Notes under the pieces: model-generated
The model's database searches: none
What the model saw: the letters and a program-made list of their open reading frames with translations, nothing else
What the model was told of the DNA's origin: nothing
Origin: Kitasatospora sp. NBC_01266
GTDB taxonomy: Bacteria; Actinomycetota; Actinomycetes; Streptomycetales; Streptomycetaceae
Length of the DNA stretch: 64,000 nucleotides
Assembly (NCBI RefSeq): GCF_036242395.1
Contig: NZ_CP108458.1
Span: 4,216,001 to 4,280,000 of the forward strand
Direction of reading: 5' to 3'
Position numbers and translations under genes: made by a program
In this document: one piece after another, positions 8,732 through 19,745 of the stretch
Layout: each line of letters starts with the position of its first letter
Position numbering within the stretch: the first letter of the stretch is position 1

Positions 8732-9469
8732 TCAGAGCTGGTCGGGGTGCGGCGCGTAGCTCGGGTGGCCCGGCTGGCCTCCGTACGGCTGCTGTCCGCC
8801 GTAGCCGGGCTGGCCCTGCGGCGGCTGCTGCGGCGGGAACGGCTGCGCGGCGAGCGGCGGGGCGGCAAGCGGCGGAGCGGCGAGCGGCGGGGCGTCCTGC
8901 GGCGGGTAGGGCTGGGCCTGCGGGGGGAACGGCTGGCCCTGCGGCGGGTAGGGCTGCCCCTGCGGCAGGCCCTGCGGCGGGTAGGGCTGGCCGGGCAGCG
9001 GCATCCCCTGGGCGACGGCCGGCGGCAGCGAGCCGTCCGCCATCGCCCCGGGCGGGAAGGCGGCGGAGAGCAGGTCCAGCTCGTTGCGCCAGTACCGGTG
9101 GATGTTCAGCCGGCTCGGCGAGGAGTCACCGGGCAGCTGCAGGTACATCGAGCTCCACACGGTGGCCCGCTTCACCCGGCTGACCGGGAAGGTGTGGCGC
9201 GGGAAGACCGCGACCACGTCACCGGGCCGGTTGGTCCAGCGGCTCGCCGAGTTCACCACGACCGAGCTGTTGGTGAGGGTGAGGAAGTAGAACCGCCGGG
9301 TCAGCGCGACGACCAGGCCGAGCACCGGAATCCGGTCGAAGACCGCGTTGAGCCAGGGGCTCGGGCCGGTCTCCACGTGCACGCACGCGACGAACGTCTC
9401 ACCGGGCGGTGCCACCTGGGAGAGCTTCTCGACCACTTGAGCCTTCTGCGTGGCCCGGAGAATTGCCAT
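8732..9469 (-). CDS. PH-like domain protein with Pro/Gln/Tyr-rich repeat tail
   Basis: A 245-residue protein of unknown role. Residues 1-140 look like a compact bacterial pleckstrin-homology-like fold (strand pattern ETFVACVHVETGP, RRFYFLTLTNSSVVV, KRATVWSSMYLQLPG). The remaining 100 residues are low-complexity: PYPPQGQPFPPQAQPYPPQ repeats and three tandem APPLA units encoded by near-identical 15-bp repeats around 8848-8892. The tail is probably disordered and could mediate membrane- or wall-proximal assembly. There is no signal peptide or membrane segment. ATG at 9469; downstream of it the next gene is LysR, 73 bp away. Confidence 0.6.
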   Translation of the reverse strand: MAILRATQKAQVVEKLSQVAPPGETFVACVHVETGPSPWLNAVFDRIPVLGLVVALTRRFYFLTLTNSSVVVNSASRWTNRPGDVVAVFPRHTFPVSRVKRATVWSSMYLQLPGDSSPSRLNIHRYWRNELDLLSAAFPPGAMADGSLPPAVAQGMPLPGQPYPPQGLPQGQPYPPQGQPFPPQAQPYPPQDAPPLAAPPLAAPPLAAQPFPPQQPPQGQPGYGGQQPYGGQPGHPSYAPHPDQL

Positions 9470-9579
9470 GGTATTTCCTCGTTACCCCGTCTTGTCCGCA
9501 GCTGGGTGCCGCGCTGAAATCGGCTGAGATTAGCAGGTGGTGATGGCGGGTCGAACAGCGCGGACGCACCGCGCGAAGA

Positions 9580-9610
9580 GCCCCCGGCGCCGGAACCGCG
9601 CGCCGGGGGC
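9580..9610. terminator. Hairpin terminator after the chitinase gene
   Basis: An 11-bp perfect stem (GCCCCCGGCGC paired with GCGCCGGGGGC) with a 9-nt loop, 46 bp beyond the chitinase stop codon on the minus strand. Confidence 0.65.
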
Positions 9611-9656
9611 CGACCGGGCCGTCCCGCCCGGAGCCTGCTACCTCACCCTGCTGGGC

Positions 9657-12053
<2,397 letters not shown>

Positions 12054-12197
12054 GGTCGCTCCAGGGAGTCACGCCCGGTTGTGGGGTTCCGGACGCCGTG
12101 TGGGGGAGGTGTACCTGGGCCGAGGCGGGTGCGCACCCGGCCCGACCTGCTTCCGCGGACTGGCGCAGAACGTATGTCCTGCCGCCCCTTCGGGTCA

Positions 12198-12213
12198 ACA
12201 GGTCTGTACCAAT
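12198..12213 (-). promoter_or_regulatory. DasR-like operator (dre), proximal copy
   Basis: Minus strand ATTGGTACAGACCTGT. It matches 12 of 16 positions of the dre consensus ACTGGTCTAGACCAGT and the 12-bp direct repeats known from Streptomyces chitinase promoters. It lies 145 bp upstream of the chitinase start and 87 bp from a second copy. Confidence 0.75.
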
Positions 12214-12284
12214 CTGCAATCTGACGATGGCTCCGACCGGCCCAAACGTCCGAATTCGTCCGCCAATGGTCCACGCGCACTCGA

Positions 12285-12300
12285 ACAGGTCTCTACCAAT
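12285..12300 (-). promoter_or_regulatory. DasR-like operator (dre), distal copy
   Basis: Minus strand ATTGGTAGAGACCTGT, identical to the proximal copy except at one central base. The two-copy direct arrangement is the one described for streptomycete chitinase promoters. The rest of the 12054-12501 gap holds no gene that I can support. Confidence 0.75.
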
Positions 12301-12501
12301 ACCCCAGGATTGGACCACCGCCCCGAGCTGCGCTTCAGGCGCTCGCCGGTCCACTGCCGCCCGCCCGCCCGCGCCGGCTCGATCCGGCCCCGATCCGACC
12401 CCGAGTCGGCACCGAGTCGGCACCGAGCCGAGCTCGAACCACCCCGGCCGGTGACCGGCGCCCCCGGATGCGATAGGACGTAGCCCGGGGGTGAGCTCCA
12501 C

Positions 12502-14175
12502 ATGCTCTGGCTACGTCTGTTCCTGCTCGGCACCGAGTTCCCGCGGCTCCAGGAGCCCCGGCGGCACCCGCCGCTGCGACCGCGGTCGCTCGGCCGGGCG
12601 CTGATCCGGGCCGGGCGGGCCGACGTCGGCGCGTACCGGCGCACCGGAGTCGAGGCGGCGCCCCGGAGTGCCGAACTGCTCGACACGCTCCCGGCGGCCA
12701 CCCGCCGCGAGATCGCCAAGGCGCTGCAGCGCGAGCGGACCGGCCTGCTGACCGGGGACTACGAGTGGGCGGCCACCGTCGCGCTGCGCGAGGCCCGCTG
12801 CGACTGGTCCGCCGAGGAGGTCCACCAGCTCTTCGGCTGGGCGCTGACCGGCGTCGACCCGGTGCGCCCGACCGCCCCCTGGTCGACCACCGCCGAAAGC
12901 TGCCTGGAGCTGCCGCTGGCCGCCTGCGAGGAGCTGGCCCCGGCCGACCGCGAGCCGTTCCGCCCCTACCTGCGCACCCTGCTGGCGGCGTGCTCCGGCT
13001 GCCGCGGCGGCTTCGAGGATCCGGAGCGGCTGACCTTCGCCACCCGGCTGCGGGCCCTGCTGCCCACCCGCGTCGACCCCGCTCAACTGCTGGCGCAGGA
13101 CGACCCGTTCGCCGTCGCGGCGCGCTGCCAGCTGGGCGCCGCGCTCTACGAGGAGCCCGCACTGCGCCTGCTGGAGCTCTGCGCGAGCTCGACGGACCTT
13201 CGGCCGAGCTACGAATGGCTCGGCCGGGTCCGGGAGTTGATCCAGCTGGAGCCGGCCGTCCGGCAGCCGCTGCGGGCCCTGCTGGCCGCCGGCTGCGGGG
13301 ACCCGACCGACTGCCCGGCACGGGAGCGGCACGAGGGCCCGCCGAGCCCGCGCGGCGGGAAGCTGCTCGGCGCGCTGGCCTGGGTCGCGGTGGTCAGCGA
13401 GGACACCAGGACGATCCAGCACCTGGGCCGGGCAGTGAACCGGCACGCGCGCCGGAGCATGGACGAACTCCAGCCGGGCGCCGCCCACTTCGTCCGCGCC
13501 GGGCTGGCCGCCCTGGCGGCACTGGCCGGCGAACCGGGCGCCGGCCAGCACCGCCGCCTGCTGGCGGCGCCCGCACCGACCGCCGCCCGCCAGGCCCGCG
13601 AGGAGCTGGCCGCGCTGCGCGACCTGCCCGCCGGCGCCGACCTGGGCGGACTCACCGTGCCGGTCGGCCCGTACACCGCGGTCTTCAGCTACGAGGCGAC
13701 CGGCACGGTGCGGCTGTGCTTCCGCAACGAGCACGGGAAGCTGCTGAACCGGGTGCCCTCCCAGGTCCGCGAGCGGCACCCGGCCCGGTACGCCGTGCTG
13801 CGCGCCCGGCTCGCCGAACTGCGCGGGCAACTGGACGTCTACCGCGGCGCGTTGGCCGAGCGCCTGGCCACCGATCCCGGCACCCCGGCCGCCCGCTGGC
13901 GCGCCGCCTTCCTGGCCGAGCCGGGCCTCGCCTCGCTCACCGCCGCGCTGGTCTGGGAAATCGACACGCTGTCAGGCCCGGTGCGGGGGCTGCCGGTGCA
14001 CCGCGCCAGGTCCGAGCACTGGGTGCTGCGGGACCTGGCGGGCCAGGTGCACGAGCTGACCGACGACACCGTGGTCCGGCTGTGGAACCCGCGCCTGGGC
14101 GACCCCGCGCAGGCCGAGGCCTGGCGGGCGGCGCTGGCCGAGCGCGGGCTGCGGCAACCGGTGCCGCAGTTCTAG
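12502..14175 (+). CDS. DUF4132-type protein, short form
   Basis: A 557-residue protein of unknown function. The C-terminal 180 residues show a DUF4132-like pattern: GPYTAVFSYEATGTVRLCF, GKLLNRVPSQVR, then a closing VWEIDTLSG ... VRLWNPRLGDPAQAEAWRAAL and RQPVPQF. The first 350 residues are Ala/Leu/Arg-rich helical repeats of HEAT-like appearance. Typical DUF4132 proteins run to 800-1200 residues and continue beyond the QPFxQ motif with a further domain; this one stops right there, so it is either a short subtype or a truncated relative. GGGGGTGA precedes the ATG at 12502. Its end is 13 bp from the convergent MFS gene. Confidence 0.65.
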   Translation: MLWLRLFLLGTEFPRLQEPRRHPPLRPRSLGRALIRAGRADVGAYRRTGVEAAPRSAELLDTLPAATRREIAKALQRERTGLLTGDYEWAATVALREARCDWSAEEVHQLFGWALTGVDPVRPTAPWSTTAESCLELPLAACEELAPADREPFRPYLRTLLAACSGCRGGFEDPERLTFATRLRALLPTRVDPAQLLAQDDPFAVAARCQLGAALYEEPALRLLELCASSTDLRPSYEWLGRVRELIQLEPAVRQPLRALLAAGCGDPTDCPARERHEGPPSPRGGKLLGALAWVAVVSEDTRTIQHLGRAVNRHARRSMDELQPGAAHFVRAGLAALAALAGEPGAGQHRRLLAAPAPTAARQAREELAALRDLPAGADLGGLTVPVGPYTAVFSYEATGTVRLCFRNEHGKLLNRVPSQVRERHPARYAVLRARLAELRGQLDVYRGALAERLATDPGTPAARWRAAFLAEPGLASLTAALVWEIDTLSGPVRGLPVHRARSEHWVLRDLAGQVHELTDDTVVRLWNPRLGDPAQAEAWRAALAERGLRQPVPQF

Positions 14176-14188
14176 GGCCTGTACGGCG

Positions 14189-15655
14189 TCAGGACTTGGC
14201 CACCGCGTCGACCGGCGCCTGCCCCGGTGCCTGGGCCTGGGCCGGTACGCCGCCCCAGGCGGGCGCGGGCGAGCGGCGGACCAGGGCGAGCACCAGGACG
14301 CCCGCCACCAGACCGGTGCAGCCGGCCACCAGGAAGACCCGGTCGAGCCCGGCCGCGAAGGCCGCGTGCAGGTCGGGGCGACCCGCCGCGTGCCCGGTGA
14401 ACTCCCGCACCCGGTTCTGGAAGATGGTGCCGAGCAGCGCGATGCCCAGTGCGTAGCCCAGCTGCCGCGCGGTGTTGATCGCACCGCTGGCCATCCCGGC
14501 CCGCTCGCGCGGCACCGCCGCCAGCGCGGTGGCCATCAGCTGCGGCGTGGACATCCCGACGCCGACCCCGCTCACCAGCAGGCCCGGCAGCAGCGCGGAC
14601 CAGTCGGAGCCGGCCGAGACCAGCCCGAGCAGCAGGGTGCCGCCGCCGATCAGCAGCAGCCCGATGCCGATCGGCAGCTGCGGCGCCAGCCGGTGCGTCA
14701 CCTTTCCGCTGACCAGCGCGACCACGAAGGCGGCCAGGGCCAGCGGGCAGACCGCCAGACCCGCGTTGAGCGGGCTGAGGTCCAGCACCTGCTGCAGCCA
14801 GAGCGAGGTGTAGGTGAGCTGGGCGAAGGCGGCGGCGGTGAGCAGCAGGCCGCCCAGGACCAGACCGAGGAAGGTGCGGTTGCGCAGCAGGCCCAGGTCG
14901 AGCAGCGGGTGCCCGCCCCGGCCGCCGCGCAGCTCGGCCAGCACGAAGACGACCAGCGCCAGCACGCTCACCGCGACCGAGCCGAGCACGATGGCGCTGC
15001 CCCAGCCCTTGTCGCCGCTCTCGATCAGCCCGTAGGTCAGCGCGCCGGCGAACACGGTGAAGCTCAGCGCACCGGCCAGGTCGAGCCGGCCGCGCGCCAC
15101 GCCCGTGCCGCCCTTGAGGTAGCCGGTGGTCATCACCAGCGCGAGTACCGCCACCGGAACGTTGACCATGAAGATCGAGCGCCAGCCGAACTGGTCGGTG
15201 AGCAGCCCGCCGAGCACCGGCCCGACGGCAGCCGCGGCCCCGTTGACCGCGCCCCATATCCCGAAGGCGGTGCCCCGGTCCCGGCCCTGGTAGGCACCGT
15301 TCAGCAGCGCGGTGGTCGAGGTCATCATGGCGGCGCCGCCGATCCCCTGGGCCGCCCGGGAGGCGATCAGGACGGCCGCGTCCGGCGCGAGCGCGCAGGT
15401 CAGCGACGCGGCGGCGAAGACGACCAGCCCGCCGAGGTAGAGCCGCCGGTGGCCCAGCCGGTCGCCCAGCGAGCCGAGCGCCATCAGCAGCGCGGCCAGC
15501 ACCAGGGCGTAGATGTCCACCACCCACTGCAGGGAGGTGAAGGACGAGTGCAGGTCGGCGGACATCTTGGGCAGTGCGACGTTGACGATGCTGACGTCGA
15601 CCAGCAGCATGAACGCGCCCAGGCAGATCGCCGCCAGGGGTATCCACTTGCGCAC
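14189..15655 (-). CDS. MFS drug exporter, DHA2 (14-TMS) family
   Basis: A 488-residue inner-membrane transporter with about 14 hydrophobic helices. The signature LLVDVSIVNVALPKMSADL in the first helix, DRLGHRRLYLGG in loop 2-3 (motif A) and GPVLGGLL (motif C of drug antiporters) identify the DHA2 proton-drug antiporter family, such as EmrB/QacA-like exporters. Its substrate is unknown. ATG at 15655. The gene is divergent from the double AsnC-type regulator at 15786, with 130 bp between them carrying a short palindrome, so that regulator most likely controls it. Confidence 0.92.
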   Translation of the reverse strand: MRKWIPLAAICLGAFMLLVDVSIVNVALPKMSADLHSSFTSLQWVVDIYALVLAALLMALGSLGDRLGHRRLYLGGLVVFAAASLTCALAPDAAVLIASRAAQGIGGAAMMTSTTALLNGAYQGRDRGTAFGIWGAVNGAAAAVGPVLGGLLTDQFGWRSIFMVNVPVAVLALVMTTGYLKGGTGVARGRLDLAGALSFTVFAGALTYGLIESGDKGWGSAIVLGSVAVSVLALVVFVLAELRGGRGGHPLLDLGLLRNRTFLGLVLGGLLLTAAAFAQLTYTSLWLQQVLDLSPLNAGLAVCPLALAAFVVALVSGKVTHRLAPQLPIGIGLLLIGGGTLLLGLVSAGSDWSALLPGLLVSGVGVGMSTPQLMATALAAVPRERAGMASGAINTARQLGYALGIALLGTIFQNRVREFTGHAAGRPDLHAAFAAGLDRVFLVAGCTGLVAGVLVLALVRRSPAPAWGGVPAQAQAPGQAPVDAVAKS

Positions 15656-15767
15656 GAGTGGCTCCGATCAAAGGGGAAGTGCGAATTCAACCGAACCGAA
15701 CTCCCCCACGATGACCCGGTGCGCTCGAATCCTCCAGCCAGCCCGGCCGCATCCGCTTGATTTCGAC

Positions 15768-15782
15768 ATCAGCTAGCCTGAT
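15768..15782. promoter_or_regulatory. Palindrome at the divergent regulator start
   Basis: ATCAGCTAGCCTGAT has 5-bp arms (ATCAG/CTGAT) and a wider CATCAG...CTGATG pairing that reaches the ATG of the AsnC-type gene. AsnC/Lrp proteins often bind such AT-flanked partial dyads next to their own start, so this is a candidate autoregulatory site. Confidence 0.45.
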
Positions 15783-15785
15783 CTG

Positions 15786-16778
15786 ATGGATTCCGACACC
15801 TTCGACGAGCTGGACCGTCAGCTCGTCCACGCCCTGCAACTGAACGCCCGCGCGCCGTTCAGCCGACTCGCGTCGGTGCTGGGCGTCTCGGACCAGACCG
15901 TGGCGCGGCGCTACACAAGGCTGCGCGGCGGGAACTGGATCCGGGTGCTGGGACTGACCCACCCCGAGGCGCTGGGCGAGGTGCGCTGGCACGTGCGGGT
16001 GCAGTGCACGCCGGACGCCGCCGGCGCGGTCGCCGAGGCGCTGGCCCGCCGTGAGGACACCTGCTGGGTGACGCTCAACTCGGGCGGCACCGAGATCAAC
16101 TGCTCCACCCGGGCGCACCCCACCCAGAGCGACGACTCGCTGCTGCTGCAACGCCTGCCGCGCACCCCCAGCGTGGTGGGCGTCACCGCGCACTGCGTCA
16201 TGCACACCTTCTTCGGCGGGGCGCAGAGCCTGGTGGTGAAGAGCGGCACGCTCACCGGGCGGCAGGTGGCCGCGCTGACCGCCGAAGCACCCGCCGAGCG
16301 GCCCACCGCGGCGCCACCGACGCTGGACGAGGCGGACCGGCGGCTGCTCGACGCGCTGGCCGTCGACGGCCGGGCGCCGCTGGCCGAACTGGCCGCCCTC
16401 ACCGGCTGGTCGGCGAGCACGGTGCGGCGCCGGATGGACGAGCTGACCGGCTGCGGGGTGCTCTACTTCGACCTCGACGTGGACTGGCGGATCTTCCAGG
16501 TGCGCACCCACACCTGCCTCTGGCTCTCCGTGGCTCCCGCCGAACTGGCCGCCACCGGGGCCGCGCTGGCCGGCTACCCGGAGGTGGCGTACGCCTGCGC
16601 GACCACCGGGCCGACCAACCTGCACGCCGTGGTGCTGACCCGGGACGTCCAGGAGCTCTACGGCTTCCTGACCTCCCGGATCGCCTCGCTGCCGGCGGTA
16701 CGGCACCTGGAGACCGCCCCGACGATCCGCGTCGTCAAGGGCCCGGGACCGTTCACGCTGCCGCCCCGCCGGCGCTAG
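15786..16778 (+). CDS. Double-domain Lrp/AsnC-family regulator
   Basis: A 330-residue protein with two AsnC units in tandem. Unit 1 has FDELDRQLVHALQLNARAPF followed by LASVLGVSDQTVARRYTRL (helix-turn-helix, residues 5-50) and a RAM-like ligand domain; unit 2 starts near residue 178 with LDEADRRLLDALAVDGRAPL, a second helix-turn-helix (LAALTGWSASTVRRRMDEL) and a second RAM-like domain. Ordinary AsnC proteins are about 150 residues, so this is a covalent dimer form common in actinomycetes. It sits divergent from a DHA2 exporter, its probable target. Confidence 0.88.
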   Translation: MDSDTFDELDRQLVHALQLNARAPFSRLASVLGVSDQTVARRYTRLRGGNWIRVLGLTHPEALGEVRWHVRVQCTPDAAGAVAEALARREDTCWVTLNSGGTEINCSTRAHPTQSDDSLLLQRLPRTPSVVGVTAHCVMHTFFGGAQSLVVKSGTLTGRQVAALTAEAPAERPTAAPPTLDEADRRLLDALAVDGRAPLAELAALTGWSASTVRRRMDELTGCGVLYFDLDVDWRIFQVRTHTCLWLSVAPAELAATGAALAGYPEVAYACATTGPTNLHAVVLTRDVQELYGFLTSRIASLPAVRHLETAPTIRVVKGPGPFTLPPRRR

Positions 16779-16787
16779 CTCCGGGAC

Positions 16788-17036
16788 TTACGGCAGATAG
16801 GTCGACCGGTCGTGCTCGTCGGCCAGGAACGGGACCGACTGGAACCAGAGCACCCCGCAGGAGCGGCAGCAGGGCTCCTTGGTCTGTCCCCACTCGGTCG
16901 GTTCAAGGGTGGCCGCCCCCTCGGCTAGATCACGTCCGCACATCCCCGTGGTGCTCTCGCCCTGGACCATGTGCCACTGCTTCACCGGGCCGGAGCGGCC
17001 CTGATCGCCGTATTCGGCGTACATCCGATGCAACAT
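16788..17036 (-). CDS. Small Cys-containing protein of unknown function
   Basis: An 82-residue protein not otherwise recognisable. It has C33 and a CCRSC cluster (about residues 56-60) that could bind zinc, and is rich in polar residues with no membrane segment. A GGAG lies very close to the ATG at 17036; a second in-frame ATG is four codons later. It follows the ATPase gene on the same strand after 62 bp, so the two are probably co-transcribed. Similar small proteins next to anti-sigma-type ATPases occur in streptomycetes, but I cannot name a function. Confidence 0.6.
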   Translation of the reverse strand: MLHRMYAEYGDQGRSGPVKQWHMVQGESTTGMCGRDLAEGAATLEPTEWGQTKEPCCRSCGVLWFQSVPFLADEHDRSTYLP

Positions 17037-17098
17037 ATCTCCACAGTGCGCCCCGGCCAGGGCGAACGCCAGACGGATGAGCCGGGCAGGCGCGACCG

Positions 17099-17779
17099 CT
17101 ACGACGCCACCCGCAGGGCCGGGCGCTTCAGCACCTTGTCGAAGCTGACGATCGCACCGCGCTGCGGGTGGTTCTGCAGCCGGACGTGGTCGGTCAGGGC
17201 GCGGATCAGGAAGAGGCCGCGGCCTGACTCGGCGGTCAGGTCGGGCAGGGCGTCCGGGTCGGGCAGCCGGAGCAGGGCGGGGTGCGGGCGGCCCGGGGGG
17301 AGCACATGGGTGTCGTAGGCGGAGGGGCGGGTGCGACGGGCGGGGCCCGGCGCGGCGGGACCCGGCAGGGTGGCCCGGCCCCGGCGGCGGCGCGGGCGGG
17401 CGTGCGGGTGCGCGACGGGCAACGCGGGCAGGGCGGGCAGGGCGGGCAGCGGAGGCAGCGCGCGATGGGCCGGCACCAGGTGCGGGGCGGCGGGCAGGCC
17501 GGGGCCGGAGTCGATCACCTCGATCCGCAGCAGGTCGCCGTCGAGTGCGGCGGTGACCTGGAAGCCGTCGCCGCGGACCGCGCCCGCGTGCTCCACCGCG
17601 TTCGCGCAGGCCTCGGTCAGCGCGAGGCCGAGATCGTGGGCGATCTGCGGATCGACCCCGGCGCTCTCCATGGTGCCGAGCAGGAAGCGCCGGGCCAGCG
17701 GAACGCTCGCCAGCTCGCGCTTGAGGTGCAGAGTCCACCAGATGTCCACGACCGGTCCCTCCTGGCTGGGGCTCCACAT
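17099..17779 (-). CDS. Anti-sigma-type HATPase (RsbW/SpoIIAB-like) with long insertion
   Basis: A 226-residue GHKL ATPase. The N box is LALTEACANAVEHA (N60), the G1 box VIDSGPGLP (D90) and the G2-like end ESGRGLFLIRALTD. Such free-standing HATPase_c proteins of streptomycetes act as anti-sigma factors or kinases of anti-anti-sigma factors. Between G1 and G2, where the ATP lid should be, there is a Pro/Arg/His-rich insertion of about 80 residues (PALPALPALP repeats, then an Arg run) that inflates a domain usually near 140 residues. No sigma factor adjoins. The ATG at 17779 is chosen; a GTG ten codons in is possible. Confidence 0.75.
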   Translation of the reverse strand: MWSPSQEGPVVDIWWTLHLKRELASVPLARRFLLGTMESAGVDPQIAHDLGLALTEACANAVEHAGAVRGDGFQVTAALDGDLLRIEVIDSGPGLPAAPHLVPAHRALPPLPALPALPALPVAHPHARPRRRRGRATLPGPAAPGPARRTRPSAYDTHVLPPGRPHPALLRLPDPDALPDLTAESGRGLFLIRALTDHVRLQNHPQRGAIVSFDKVLKRPALRVAS

Positions 17780-17998
17780 ACAACTAGGTATTGCCGAGCG
17801 ATCCGGCCATGAACCGTCGCTGCGCGGCCACTCCGCCCGTTCGGCGGATGGACTGCTGCGGCACGGTATGCCGAACGGCGCGCGTCTCACTCGTTCGCGC
17901 CGGGGCCATTGGGAGTATCAGGGGCACCACGTGGGGCTTTCCGCCGTTTCGCACCCCGCCCCGAACGGGCCGGGGCCCGGTGAGATGATGTCTCGGCC

Positions 17999-18799
17999 AT
18001 GACTGACCGCCAGCCCGCACCGCTCCCGGACGCCGCACCGGCGCTCCGGCCCGCGCTGCGCGCCGGCTGGGACCTGCGGCTGCTGCGCGCGGTCCCGTTC
18101 GCGCTGGTCTGCACGGTGGTGGCGGCGGCCGGGCACCTGATGGGCGGTGGCGGCGAGATCGCCGTACCCGTCCTGCTGCTCGGCTTCACCCTGGTCGCCA
18201 CCGTGGCGGCGCTGCTCGGCGGGCGCGAGCGCTCGCTGCTCGGCATCGCCGGGGCGCTGGGCACCGGTCAGCTCGGGCTGCACCTGCTCTTCCACAGCAC
18301 CGGCCACCACATGATGGCCGGGATGACGATGGATCAGGCGGCCGCGCGGCTGGTCTGCAACGACATGCCCGGCATGGCACACACACTGCCCGCCGGGGTC
18401 AGCCCCGCGCAGCTGCTGACCGAGGCGGGCCTGGACCCGAGTGCCTATCACGCCGCCGCCACCGGTTCCTGGTGGCAGTTCGGCCTCACCCCCGCGATGC
18501 TGCTCGGCCACCTGCTGGCCGCGGTGCTGGCCGGCTGGTGGCTGCGGCGCGGTGAGGTGGCGCTGTGGCAGCTGGTCCGGCTGACCGGCAGCGCCGCCCG
18601 GGAGGCGCGGCAGTGGACCGCCCCGCTGGGGCGGGCCCTCGCGCTGGTCGCCGCGGTGCTGCGCGGTCTGCTCGCGATGGCCGGAGCCGGGTTGCGCGAG
18701 CCGCGCCCCGGCGCGGGGCACAGCCGGCTGCCGGCGGCGGCGGCGCTTCGGCACACCGTGATCCGGCGTGGTCCGCCGGTGGCGGCCTTCGCGCGCTGA
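17999..18799 (+). CDS. Polytopic membrane protein at the head of the copper operon
   Basis: A 266-residue membrane protein with about five hydrophobic segments (LLRAVPFALVCTVVAAAGHL, VPVLLLGFTLVATVAALLGG, GIAGALGTGQLGLHLLF, MLLGHLLAAVLAGWWL, ALALVAAVLRGLLAMAGAGL). The loop after the third segment is rich in His and Met (HSTGHHMMAGMTM, NDMPGMAH), the kind of thioether/imidazole cluster that binds copper, which fits the genes that follow (YcnI, Sco, PCu(A)C, CopCD, DyP). ATG at 17999. I infer a role in copper handling at the membrane; no established family name applies with confidence. Confidence 0.75.
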   Translation: MTDRQPAPLPDAAPALRPALRAGWDLRLLRAVPFALVCTVVAAAGHLMGGGGEIAVPVLLLGFTLVATVAALLGGRERSLLGIAGALGTGQLGLHLLFHSTGHHMMAGMTMDQAAARLVCNDMPGMAHTLPAGVSPAQLLTEAGLDPSAYHAAATGSWWQFGLTPAMLLGHLLAAVLAGWWLRRGEVALWQLVRLTGSAAREARQWTAPLGRALALVAAVLRGLLAMAGAGLREPRPGAGHSRLPAAAALRHTVIRRGPPVAAFAR

Positions 18800-18927
18800 C
18801 CCGCCGTCACCACCGGGATCGACACTCCACCGGCCGACGGTCCGGGGTCCGGGCGCGCCTTCGCACCCGTCGTCACCCCACTGTCCAGGGCACCCCTGTG
18901 CCCTGCTCCCGATGGAGACCACCCACC

Positions 18928-19647
18928 ATGCGTTCGCTTCCCGCCCGCCGTTCCGTCACCGCCGTCGTGCTCGCGGCCGGCGCCGTGCTGGCCACCGCCG
19001 TCCCCGCCTTCGCGCACGTCACCGTGCAGCCGAACACCGCCCAGCAGGGCGGCTACACCGCTGTCGCGTTCCGGGTGCCGGACGAGAGCGCCACGGCGAG
19101 CACGGTGAAGCTTGAAGTCACCGTGCCCACCGATCACCCGATCGCCTCGGTGTCCACCCAGCCGGTGCCCGGCTGGAGCGCCACCGTCGACAAGACCCCG
19201 CTGACCACTCCGGTGAAGACCGACGACGGCGACTCGGTCACCGCCGCGGTCAGCAAGATCACCTGGACCGCCGACGCCACCGGCAAGGTCGGTCCCGGCC
19301 AGTTCCAGGAGTTCAAGATCTCCTTCGGTCCGCTGCCCAAGGACACCGACAAGCTGGTGTTCAAGGCGCTGCAGACCTACGACGACGGCACCGTGGTGCG
19401 CTGGATCGACGAGGCCAAGCCCGGCCAGCCCGAGCCCCAGCACCCCGCCCCGACGCTGACCCTCACCCCCGCCGCGAACGCCGCCCCGGCCGCCGCGCTG
19501 AACGTGGCGCCCACCACCACCGCCGCGGCCAAGTCCGACGACGGCACCGCCCGCACCCTGGGCGTGGTCGGCATCGTGGTCGGCGTGGTCGGCGCCGGAC
19601 TCGGCGCGGCCGGCCTGCGCCGCCGGAGCGGCACCCCGTCCGCCTAG
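18928..19647 (+). CDS. YcnI-like (DUF1775) copper-associated secreted protein
   Basis: A 239-residue exported protein. The signal peptide ends at AFA, giving a mature N-terminus HVTVQP; in YcnI of Bacillus this first histidine and a buried Trp bind Cu(II). The DUF1775 domain covers residues about 29-165 (GGYTAVAFRVPDES, WSATVDKTPL, FQEFKISFGPLP), then an Ala/Pro/Thr linker and a C-terminal membrane anchor (VVGIVVGVVGAGLGAAGL) with RRRSG. GGAG precedes the ATG at 18928. It lies between the His/Met-rich membrane protein and Sco. Confidence 0.9.
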   Translation: MRSLPARRSVTAVVLAAGAVLATAVPAFAHVTVQPNTAQQGGYTAVAFRVPDESATASTVKLEVTVPTDHPIASVSTQPVPGWSATVDKTPLTTPVKTDDGDSVTAAVSKITWTADATGKVGPGQFQEFKISFGPLPKDTDKLVFKALQTYDDGTVVRWIDEAKPGQPEPQHPAPTLTLTPAANAAPAAALNVAPTTTAAAKSDDGTARTLGVVGIVVGVVGAGLGAAGLRRRSGTPSA

Positions 19648-19659
19648 TCGCGGCCCGGT

Positions 19660-19700
19660 CGCCGGGGCCGTCCGCCCCACCCGGACGGACGGCCCCGGCG
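19660..19700. terminator. Intra-operon hairpin between ycnI-like and sco genes
   Basis: A 15-bp perfect stem with an 11-nt loop lies 13 bp after the ycnI-like stop and 46 bp before the sco start. Within a co-directional set it may attenuate expression of the downstream genes or end the first transcript. Confidence 0.55.
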
Positions 19701-19745
19701 GCCGCACCCACCAGCCACGAGCCCTCACGAACGGACCGCCACAGC

